Shown: one piece after another, positions 26,201-38,200 of the stretch | How the letters are laid out: the number at the start of each line of letters is the position of its first letter | Numbering within the stretch: position 1 is the first letter of the stretch | Origin: Hanleya hanleyi | Lineage: Eukaryota > Mollusca > Polyplacophora > Lepidopleurida > Hanleyidae | Direction of reading: 5' to 3' | Length of the DNA stretch: 64,000 bases | Assembly (NCBI GenBank): GCA_036873755.1 | Contig: JAVTVY010039217.1 | Coordinates: forward strand, 1 to 64,000 | Translations under genes and position numbers: made by a program | Notes under the pieces: model-generated | What the model was told of the DNA's origin: nothing | Seen by the model: only the letters and a program-made list of their open reading frames with translations | Databases searched by the model: none

Positions 26201-29200
26201 CATGTAGGCCTGCATTCAAAGACTATGCAAACAGAGCAACTTGAAAGTGAACCGTCCATTTGGAATTACCCGCCACAACTATTTATACCTGTGTCGGGTG
26301 GAATCAGGTCCGATCAACAGTGTAAGAACTAACATGGACTATATGGCGAGATGTTGTACCGTTGACTGTGCTATTAATAAGTGACTTGTCGTCACTCAGT
26401 GTATAAGTTTATATGCCATGATCACCTGCAGTTATATTCAGCAATGTAAATAAACCATGCACACTATACATTGGAGAACTTGGACTTCCGTCGTTAATAT
26501 TTGAGGTTACCGACAATCGTCAGCTCCCCACAGACATTTGTCTGGTAACACTATTACTGATTATGTGAAGTTTATAACGGTACAAAATGGCGTTCGTCAT
26601 CCAGGTAAGATTGTACACGAGATGACCTTGATCGCATATGTTGTTCCCTACTTCCAATTTCAGATTATGGTACTCGGCGGCTGCATCGAACACCTTGGTA
26701 CAGCCTCGTCATGCAGAAGATATTTGTACAACAATGCCGGAGAAATTGAGGAAAGATGTGCCTGCAATTTCTTCCGTTATTGCACCACTTCCGTAAGGTC
26801 GTCGGTTGTAATAATTCCTGTTTCCGGTTTGCTGTGTCTATTTTTCCCTCAGCAAACTGGAACTTCGTTGATAAAGTCGGAGATTGTGACTACCCCCCTG
26901 TCAAGGACCCGTCACTTCCGGAGAATTTATCAACAATTCGGCCCAGCTCATCGCCGTCTACACAAACTACGGAGATGTCTGCTGCATCTGTAATATCACC
27001 ACTTCCTGTCATCGGTGACTATTACACCAGTATCCGGTTTTGCTGAATCTGGCCGTTCATTTTTGAAGGTGCCGAGATTATATAGGGCTCTGCCGCAACC
27101 ATTGTCAGCACCCCCGCAGCTTCTCAACCGGTACTACAACCACGTACGCCTGGGTCCAGTTATGACTTCCGGCCTACGTCTATTCCGAGTTTCTCGGATA
27201 TCTTCATGCAACCTCTTACATCATACCTTCCGGTATCATCTTACCTTCCGGTATCATTGTTCGGAACTTCCGCTTCTGTTCTTGCGCATGTTCCGACTTC
27301 GGCAACTACATCCTTCTACAGGCTTGCTGCAACTTGTGATGTTCTGTTACGTAATCGTTGTATGATGTTCCGGTTCAACCATGTTACGTCATCGATGTAT
27401 AGTGTTCCGGTTACGTCATCGATGTGTAGCAGACCGGCTGATTCCTACACTGCTCCGACTTACTCTCCATTTCCTGTTCGTCATGCGGTGTACAGGCCTG
27501 CATCATATCCTTCTGTGGCTTCTGTAGTCCGATGTACCTCATAATGTGACTTCTCCTGTTACAACTTCGGTTGTGTCACATTTGACTTCCGGTACATCGG
27601 GTGTTTACTTTCGTTCTCCATCTTTCGAGACGTGAAGTAGAGGTTGCACATCTACATCTGCTGTTATATACGGCGCATGTTTCAACTTACGTGGCTTCAG
27701 CTTCCGATTATACAGACATACGACGTATCACTGAGCTATTTATTCTACGATAAAGAATAAATACCTGTTCCATTGGGCTGTTTATTCTATGATAAAGAAT
27801 TACATGCCTATACTCAGCTATACACAGCCCTTGTATTCCCCCGTACCTGTTCGTTACGGAAGAAAGAGGGGGGACGCAAAAGGGCCTCATCGTATTCTAT
27901 TGTTTCGGTTGCTCGGCCACATCCGGTAACGTTGAATGTTATCAACCATCAGGTCTTACATCACATTCGACTTCCGGTTATGCAGATCTTCACTTCCATC
28001 TCTAATCTGTGAGGCATGCGGTATCGTATTTAGACCTATGCCTATCTTCATACACAGGTAGTGAATGTTGCTCATCTGCACCTTCGGCCTAAGTACCCAG
28101 TTAGGCCGACAATCTCTCAACGACTTCTGTCACTTCCGGACTGGAAGTACAGATTATGTCACCATATGGCTGCTTCCTATAACAACTCACCGGTGACATA
28201 TACACAGTTATTGAGAGTTTACTGTCTTCACTCTTAACTTGCTATCGTATGTTGTGAAGACACCTGATCATCATTTACGGCGTTTTACGTATTGGTTTCG
28301 ACCGTGCAAACGCCTACTTTGGTGACAACGGAACTGTTGTTCTTTTATGGATTCGGATATTTGACCACTCCATTGCTTCAACCGTTTCCGTTTTGGCGAA
28401 TTTTCACCGCTGTGTCTCGCTCTACAGTTTTGAGAAAGCAGGTGATTTATTCCCATATCTAGCTGCCAGAAGTTCTGCCTATCTTCATAGCGCATTCCTT
28501 CTTTTAAGGGGCGACGGCGTTCTACGTATTGGTTTCGACCGTACAAACGCCGGCAATCTTTCATCGGCGTCTGTGACTTCAGAGAGGAAGTACAGATTAT
28601 GTCACCGTTTTGCTGTTTCTTATAACAACCTACTGGTGACGATTACGCAACTATTGAGAGTATCCTGTTTTCACACTTAACTTACAATCGTTACAATCGT
28701 AAGTTGTGAAGACATATGTTCATCATCTACGGCGTTCTACGTATTGGTTTCGATCGTACAAATGCCTGCTTTGATGTCAACGAAACGGTTGTTGTTTTAT
28801 GGATTCGGATACTTGACCACTCCATTGCTTCAATCGTTTCCGATTTGGCGAATTTTCACCGCTGTATCTCGCTCTTCAGTATCGAGAAAGCAGATGATTT
28901 ATTCCCATATCTAGCTGCCGGAAGTTCTGCCTATCTTCATAGCGCATTCCTTCCTGTCTACGACTTCTGTCAACTAGCAACGTTTGGTATCTGGTCGTAT
29001 GACTTTGCAGCTGGGCAGTATGACGTCAATTCCGGTTTACCCCGGATTGTAACTCATTCTGCAGTGTCACAGCCTCACCCGGGCCCTCTAGTCAGCTTTA
29101 CAATTGTCTTTGGGTCTTAACGAGGGTTTGCGCATGCGCACTCCTTTACTGTCCATCAGTATCCGGTTCCTCGTTGATCCGTATGACTTATGTAGACTGT

Positions 29201-32200
29201 GACGATTGGGTGTTGCTGGTACGTCATGAATGGAGCATCATCTCCGGGAATTAAGAATTAACAAATTACAAAAACGAGCAGCTAGAACTATACTCAACGC
29301 GCACTATTTAACACCATCAGCAGAACTTTTTAAGGAACTCAACTGGATCAGTGTATTAGACAGGATATACTATCAAAAAGCTGTACTTATGTATAAAATT
29401 ATCCACAATCTTTGTCCTCCTTATCTGAACAGTTTGTTCAGATATGTTGGGGAGGTAACATCAAGGCATCTAAGATCAACAGAAAATAATAATCTGTTTG
29501 TTCCCAAGCCAAAATCAAATATGCTGACAAGAAGCTTGAGCTACACAGGAGCCAAAATATGGAATTCGCTGGACAAGAAGCTAAGAGAGTCTCCCTCGGC
29601 TGGAGCCTTCAAACATCGACTGATCAAAATTCTTCAGGCAAAAAGCATAAGTTAACTGGATGCCATGATGTTAGATATATTATTATGTGTTTGATGTATA
29701 CTTTGAATTTGGTTGAACTGTTTTCATATATATATTTGATGTACATTGTTTGATTGTTTGTTAGAGGGCCTCTGGGAAGAACAGTTTACACAACTGACAG
29801 AGTAAATACTTGTATTTGTTACCCTCAGAAAATAAAGTAATATATATATATATATATATATGACTTATGGTCAGAATTTGGATCAAATTCGTTTGAACCA
29901 AACATTCTGGGTTTGTTTCGTTCAACTATTTGTACGTCACATCTATCCCCAAAAAATTCTGACAATGCTTGCCGAGTTTGGTCATCTTAACGAAACAAGG
30001 AGAGATCAAGTTTCCTAGAATACGTGATCTTCTGCAGTTTCTTACCTGGGATCCTGATCGATCCGCTGGGTATTCCACTTCGACTGTGTCTTTAGAGGTA
30101 GTGAACGTGTTCACTAAAGAAATCCTCTTATGGAGACCTGTTTCGACTCGTCTTCTTCTGCACACAGCTCATCATGGGATTGTGATTACTCTCGTCAGTT
30201 ACACCAGAACATGTTATCTGGCTAAACTTGACACGGATTGGTTTCATTGGAACCGTTTCTGTTAAAATCGCATTCCCTCCTCTTCTCTACTTCCGGTGGA
30301 GAATGTGGAATTGATGACAGACTTCTCGGCGGTGATGACGTAGTCGACTGCCGGGACCTAGGGACTTCATCTCCGATGTTACGTAACCGGAAGAAACTAC
30401 GATTTACCTATTCTTCTTGAGGTTACATCCCTATTGCGGCTAAACTACTCCTGGTCGGCGAGAGTCCAGGGTGGTGTATGAGACTGCGTCGCCTCGTCAT
30501 CGTTTCCTTCAGTTTGCAGCGGAATAGTTCCAGCAACATGAACGGTTTTGTAGGCAAGCTTTAGTGGATACTCAGTTTCCATGTTACTTGTCACATACCG
30601 AGCTACCCCGGACTTATTCAGTTTCTGTATTACCTGTAGTGTAAGCACAGAGTCTATTTTGCTCTTCTGTCTTTCCTCTTCTAAAGTGGATGACAATATG
30701 GAAGAGCCTTCATTCCGGCGGTAGTGTTGCTGACCTTTTATTCCGACACTGAGGTATCAGCGGTGACGTTGAAGTGTTCGTCCCGGTACGCACCTAAATC
30801 CTTTTTGGAGGTCAAATCTCACCTGTACTGCTCTAAATTGCACGGAGAACATTTGACCGGTGTTCCTTCCTCTATCTCAGCCATTCTTTTAAGACGGCGT
30901 CGAGGAGGGCTGGAGAACATATTGGTTCGAGAATTGACAGTCGTCTCGTTACAGCGGAAGTCAACAGATTCTCAATAACCAACGCTTGTGTTGTGTCAGA
31001 CATCATAGCTTTTGACCTTCATAAACAAGCACAGGGAACAGTGATGTGTTTCCCCAGTGACTACTGCTTTAGGGATCGTCGCTACGAGTTTGTCACGTTT
31101 CCGGTATGTCGAACTCTCTATCAGGTTCTTACGGCCGGGTGACAGCTACTCGTAGACCTCCAGGTCGAATGCTTCAGTTATGAGAAATTTCAGCGACTAT
31201 ATGATTCCGGTTTATATTTCTCATACTACGATCCCAGCAGACATGGCAGCATCTTGCGTACGTTTATGGCGTAACCTTGCTGGAGGACACATTCTTCGGC
31301 CGCTGCTACTCTGATGACAACCATGTCGGCGTCCGGCTTCCGGTCAGTGGCATTAGTACATGTTATCTGACCCATTTCCGGTTTTCCCCATCAGCCAGCT
31401 TTTCTTCTAGAAAATGATTTGGTTTGTCTTCAGAGCATCTTCACGTAATACGTCTTCCAGAACAAGAAGCCCTTCCATCTCGGGTGTTTTCATCGAGGAC
31501 GCCATATATATAGTAGCTCCTCTCTTCACCTTACATCCGATTTAAACGTATCGGTTAGGAACGGAGGTCTTGTTCACGAGCGACGTATGTGTAATGATAT
31601 GCGATATCTCGGGTTGTTCAGGTGTCAACGTCTCGTTCCACGTAAATCTTTCTTCCACTCCCTGGAGAAGGATGGATGGATGGAGTCGTTTGTTCACTCC
31701 GTCGCTTTCCGATGGATACTGAGATTCACTTCAGACGTTGCAGTTCCGGAGCTGGTTTTGGCACTGTATCGTTTTCAGGAGTGTCTTTCAGCCTACATGT
31801 ACGACATCAAATAATAACCTACTGTGATCATAGATGACAATGTTTTATATTCCTGCAGTCTGGTAGCTTATTACCGCGGGAGTCCGGCAGATACTTCATG
31901 TGGGAAACTATTGTCTAAGTCTTGGTGCAGCTGATGGGCACTAAACCTAGTCATATTTTTCCCCCCAGACTTCGCCAATTTATGCATTGTCGTGTGTTAC
32001 ATGGAGCATGAACCGGATTTCGTCATCCCAGCATATCTACGGGTTCTACACTTCCGGGATTTGTCATCAGCATCAGTCACTTTATGACTTACTTTCCGGA
32101 GTCCGTCAACCCGGCTCTGTCCAACAGTTTATAATTGAAATGATGGCAGAGTTATGGGCCCTCATACCGCTCTCGTGTGCTGACACGTGCGTTTGTTCTG

Positions 32201-35200
32201 GGCCAGCGTCTACGGGCCCGCTTCTAAACCAGGAAATATAAAATGTTCTTCCTGGCTTTCCAAAACTTCTCGTTTGGCGTACACGGACGTACCTGCGGAG
32301 GTAACACTCTCCTAGGTCAGGATTCATCAGATCAGGGCTGTACTGACATCCTGATTTCTATGATCTGACATTTCCGTGGACGACATTTGACATCTTGAGG
32401 GCCGTAATCTGGAGGTTTGCGATACGTCTGTCTGTCATCACCTCCGGAATCGGACGCTGTTGAGACGGGATTTCTACACCCTGGGACCGCGGGTGGTGCC
32501 CAGGCCGTTGATAACCCGTCGACATGTATGCACTAGACCTAGTGAGTCTACCAATTTTAAAAATTGGTAAGTGTTTGCTCTCCCCAATTTTCAAAAAAAG
32601 GGGGGGGGGGAGACGTTTCGGTCTAGTGCCCTGTCAGCCTGTTCACAGTGCCCTCTTATCGGGGCCGGGTGATAGATCGATAGCCATAATATACTCATCT
32701 TACATGCGTTTATGGCGCTCGATTACCTGGCTGACTCCTGTTTTCTCCTTCGCCTACCCTTACAGACTTGAGGTGTACACCTCAAGTTGAGGTGTAGTCG
32801 AGGTGTACCTGAGGTGTACACCTCAACTTGAGGTGTAGTTGAGGTGTACCTGAGGTGTACACCTCATTTTCTTTTTCAAGGTGTATACACCTCAAGTACA
32901 CCTCATGGACTTTGAAAAAATATTTTTGTAATTTACCTACACCTCAAGTACACCTTATGAACTTTGCCAAACTATGCATGTACCTCAAGTACACCTCTGG
33001 AACTTTGTCAAAATATACGTGTAATCTACCTACACCTCAAGTACACCTCATGGACTTTGTCAAAAATAGATATGTTATATACTACACCTCAAGTACACCT
33101 TATGGACTTTGCCAAACTATGCATGTACCTCAAGTACACCTCTGGGACTGTCAAAATATACTTGTAATTTTTGTACACCTCAAGTTTACCTTGGCTTCCC
33201 ATACAGATTTCACTGCCCATCAACATGATCAACTAAATGTTTTATTTATATTTTAAAGTACATTTCTTAGTTCATTTAAGCGCTATATTTTAAAATAAAT
33301 CAATAAATGGGTTGGCTAACCGTAAATCTCATACACCCTCTATGAATAAAAGAACCACTTGACAGGTCATACCTTGTTTTCCAGTTTACAATACATAAAA
33401 TCTACTTCTGCTATTTCTTGTGTCACCTGCATATACATTCTCAGCTGGAGCTCTTCTTTAATTATTTTCTTAATACTTTTTAACTCTATGTCTCAGTTGG
33501 ATGTTCCTGCCTTAGTCTAATATTCTATTGTAACATACACCAATTCAGTCTGACAGTTTGAAATAAGTACAGCCCTTGTTTAATTAACAAATAATAATTA
33601 ACAGTGAGTGATACCTCATAAACTTTGTCAAAATATATACTTGTAATTTACCTACACCTCAAGTACATCTCATGGACTTTGCTAAAATATGCATGTACAA
33701 AAGTATACAAGTATGTACTTATACCTCATAATTTATCTACATCTCAAGTATTTCCTACACTCCACCGTAACAAGCTTGGCATGAACATAAGATACAGTTA
33801 TCCACCTACACCCAAGATATATGGTGGACTTGGTGGAAAGGTTTGTCATGAAATTGAGCATAATATACCATCCACTTATTGTAAATAATTGCCAGCACAA
33901 TCTTTTATTCATACTCGCTAATTACTCGTTTTGTATCCCAAAATAATGAAAATACTGTTATACGATCACTTTCTAAATGATAAAAAATATACATACTCGC
34001 TAAATAGACAAAATATTGCTGAACATGGCATTAAATTTAATTTTTTCTTTACATGTCTATGCTGGATCATCATTCTGGCATGAATGTTACTTTAAATTAC
34101 CTACACCTCAAGTACACCTCATTGACTTTGTCAAAAAAACATGTACCTCACTTTTAAATTACCTACGTACACCTCAAGTACACCTCCTGAACTTCTAAAC
34201 AACATGAAAAATGTTATGTAAACTCAATTTTTATTTTATTTTTATTATTATTTTGACACCAGGACACTAATACATCAAACTAAAACCTGCTGTAACATTC
34301 TTCTCTTCAAATTATCATAGCAATCAGTTAATGGGCACTGTTGTATAATTTACAGAGAAACTATTGTTAATCTCATGCAAACTTTGGCACCTGTGGATAT
34401 GTTGTCAACCATCCAGATATATTTCCAAAATGGATATGTTAACTGTCACTTCCCAAATACATTGGTCCCTTGTATGCTTTTGCATTGGAATCCTCTGTGT
34501 GGCAATTGGGGCACTTGTGAGCCAATGTTGAAGCTCCTTTGTAAGTGTGGTGCTACCATTTTCCGACATACACGGTCACCTTCCCCTACTTTCAAGTTTG
34601 GCTGCTCATATGTTAGTTGTAGGCTTTGTAGTGAAAAATGCTGCAGCAAAGTTATTGTAGGAGGAGGATGGGGATCAATCTACTGAGCGGTGTTCACTAA
34701 AAAATGAGAATACAAATATGCCTGGTACCTATTTTCAATGGAGGTATGAATACATTTTTCAAAATTGGATATGCCTCAAGTACACCTCAGTTAGTACCTC
34801 ACCTGAGGGGTACACCTCACCTGAGGGGTACACCTCACCTGAGGTGTACTAATTTGCATATTTCGATACTCCTCAACTACACCTCATCTACTCCTCAACT
34901 ACACCTCATCTACTCCTCAAATACACCTCATAATATCTGAGGGTACACCTCACAGGTACACCTCAACTACACCTCAAGTACACCTCAAAGCAGTAAGGGT
35001 ATGCTTGAAGATTCCTTTCTGTTTTCGATCACTATTCCCTCCGTCCTGCTACGATATTCTAGCAATAAGGTATGTGAAGGTAAGTTTTACAGCGCAAGAA
35101 ATATGAAAATCAATTTTCCTATTTCTAAGCTTAAACTTACCTTCACATACTGTGATGGCCCTCCCAGCCTCCCCGCTAATGGGTTATTCACACTGCGATT

Positions 35201-38200
35201 GAATAGGAAAGAAGGAAGTGACGTGGTCGGACAGATTGGATTCTGGGTACTCGCGCATGGGCACTGGGGAGCACAGGGACTATTTTGTTTCTGTGGTAAT
35301 GTTTTACAATAAGGCAATCGTGTAGGAACACGATAGCAATAAGGTATATGTGAAGGTAAGTTTAAGCTTAGAAATAGGAAAATTGATTTTCAAATTTTTA
35401 ATTTTTTTTCTACTACACACATATATATATCATAAAGTTTACTGAATATATTGGTTCAAATTAGGCCGGTTTACAATGACACTGAATAAAGAAAAAATTT
35501 CTGTCACACAAACTGACTAAAGTTTAATACAATCTGCAAGAAAAGAATTATCTTTGGAGTTCCTTGAACAGTCAGCCTTCAACAATACTGCATGTATTAC
35601 CTGACCTTTCATGACCTCACCATCCCAGATTTGTTATGGTGATCCAGGTAATTGCGAGTCATTGCACCTCCCCTTTGATCCCCCCAATATTTTGGAGATA
35701 GAAAATGAACTTCCTGTGGTTGAATTATTAGAGGGTTAGGTTCATGATTGAAGGAATCCAGGCTTACTTTCCCCAGAGGGTTGTTCGGAGTGTTGAGTAT
35801 TATGGCTTTCGTCTTGGAGCTGAATTTACTAGCTAACTCAGCTGGGTCCAACTTCCAATCTGCACTTGACAGACTGCTACCCGATTTGTTCTGGAATAAA
35901 CCGAGATCAAGTTTAATAGTGTCAATTCAAAATTTCTGCAGTGATAAATATTGTGAGTTTCTCCCCATCAGTTACTAGCAGACCCTTATCTAGAAGTGAA
36001 GGACAGATGTCTAGTTGCAGAAGAAAATGCAGAGGGATAATGCCTGGTGTTCTGAATTAAGATCTCTGCAAAGAGACCGATCAGGAAAAAATGCCAGGCT
36101 GGCCAGGCTCAGATAAATAGGGCGATCCTGCTACCTAAAATGGAGGTAAAAATGGTTGTTTTTGCTCAATAAACCAGTTTACATAATGAATTCAGCAAAA
36201 TTCTCTTGAGGCACATATAGACATATATATATATCCCCATCAAATGGTAATACAAAAATAAATTGTCATCTGTCTAATTTGCATAATAATAGGCCAAATA
36301 CTTGTCACGCTATTGAAACAACAATGACGGGTTCTTCAAATGGCAAATTCATTTTAGGACATGGAACAATAGATAGATTAATTCACCTGTAGTATTCGAG
36401 CATTAGTTAAGAAGTAATCAAAAGTTATCCAGGAATAAAGACCTTTTTACCTCCGATTTACAGAGTGAGATCTTCCTAACCTGTCAAATGGACACAGTGA
36501 AGATAGAGTGTCTGAATGAAAGATGCTAGAACCTGCTGAATGGATGAATAGGTAGATTTACCTGGGCAATCATGGCTTTAGATTGCCCTAATTTGGGCAC
36601 ACCCTCTAAAAGGTGTGGCTAATATTTTTTAGGTAGAGAATCACGCCCAAATTAGTGAAAATCCGAATACTGGCAAAATAGGTAGACTGTGACTCAGATA
36701 TGATGGTTAATTGATCAGGAATATCCATGAACATTACTGAACATTGATTCTCAATGGAAGATCAATGTTAAAAAAAAACCCAGATATTTATCCAACATGG
36801 GTGTACAACTAAACACAGAAAAGAAAATATTTGTTCTTTTTTTTTTGGCTCTCTAATTTGGGCATGATGTTTAACATTGTATCAAGAAGCTAATCTAAAG
36901 TCCTAGCACTCCATGCATGGTACAATGGACCCTGGTCTTGAGAACATGCAGTGTCACTCACTCACCTTACACATATACAGTACAAGGCAGAAATAACTTG
37001 TTCATAAACGCGAGTAGAACGCGAAGTAATCGGGACTGACTAGTTTATTGAAGAAGTCACGACTATAAATTTCGGAACACGCGGTTTCGACCCGACTGCT
37101 TTCTGTAAACGCGTCAGCGTGTAAAAGCGGCCGATGTCGCTATCGACGCGATCGTCTCGGGTTTTAGCGCGATCCACAGGCATATTTCAAAAGGGATTAC
37201 TTTATTGATCGCGTCAGATGGAGACCTGTTGGCCGAACAAGCCAAGATTGACCACCACGTAAGAAATTCCCCTCACAGTAAAATGTTCGTCGAGTGAAAG
37301 CTCATTGATAGTCCACAACATTCAATAACGAAATAATCGGAAATATAAGTTCAAGTTTTATTAACAATCATAACATAAACGTATAAGAAGTTTATTTTGT
37401 TGAAGATGTACCTTCATTGTGATGGAAATTGAGAAAATCAGCAAAGAATTTGCCGTTTTTTTGACCATTTTCAGCGCCATCGAAATCTCATTTTCCGCGG
37501 TAGAATGTAGGAGATATTGGCCTCATTCCTAAGGCCATTTTCCCCACTTTCGACCTATGATGAGTGATTTAACAACTAACAAAGAAATAACGAAGAATTT
37601 GATTGAATAGACATGTCCTTGTCCTGAATATTCGTTCGATAAAACAAGGTCGACTGAATTGGTTAATACCGCGAAGCTGATTAGTTGAGAATGAGGTCAT
37701 CGTAGGAAAGTTTGTGAGACAATCGCAGCGATTGGCCGGCTGTCTGTCTGTACGTCGGGTCTTCAGTGCCGAGTGAATTTATCGCATAGAAAATGCCTCA
37801 GTTGGAAACTTTAGCGAGCCGACTGTTGGATTCACAATGGAAATAAAGGGTTTCTCGGATTTATATGTCGGATTAAAACCCACAGAGATGATGTACTGGT
37901 ATTTTAGCACGATCGTCCGATTGAATTAAGCGAATCGTGATGAGATTTTTTTATGAAAATTATCGTTTGGCTGGGACATAGATGCAAGGTAATGTTCATT
38001 GTTGCCGAAATCAAAGGTGTTTTTGTTTGTTTTATTTTCTAACAGGTAGAAACAAAAGGGCAGATATTTTGAAGGACAGATTAATTAAAGTATGGGCTTT
38101 CTGAAAATATATATATTTAGCGGGGTATCAATCAAGCTACATGCAAATATATTGCTTCAAAAAGCACGGTCCATAAAAAAATCCTCCCGCATGCATTTAT

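Larger units (their letters stand above)
18523..26554 (+). mobile_element. Ty3/Gypsy LTR retrotransposon, plus strand, recent, gag not found
   Basis: 981-bp LTRs at 18528-19508 and 25569-26549 differ at about three positions on reading. A 5-bp duplication ACTAT flanks it (18523-18527, 26550-26554). Tips are TGTTACC...GGTAAC. A candidate primer-binding site TGGTGAGAACCC begins at 19512. The purine tract GACAGGAGGGAAC ends at 25568. The 497 bp before pol encode no gag. It lies in intron 6 of the KYAT3-like gene, antisense to it. Protein resemblance to the minus-strand element is strong over the whole of pol, but the LTRs are different, so these are two families of one lineage. Confidence 0.95.
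26555..32540. other. Unassigned 6-kb block rich in ACTTCCGG / TTCCGG words
   Basis: About twenty TTCCGG or CCGGAA words lie between 26.8 and 32.1 kb, many as ACTTCCGG; the words are rare elsewhere. In one frame ACT-TCC-GG reads Thr-Ser-Gly, and an open plus frame (about 27090-27544) is Ser/Thr/Pro-rich ([30 protein letters not shown]). It may be a degraded retroelement or coding sequence, but no known domain was recognised. A LINE fragment lies inside at 29229-29861 and a 451-bp duplication at 28276-28960. Confidence 0.55.
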
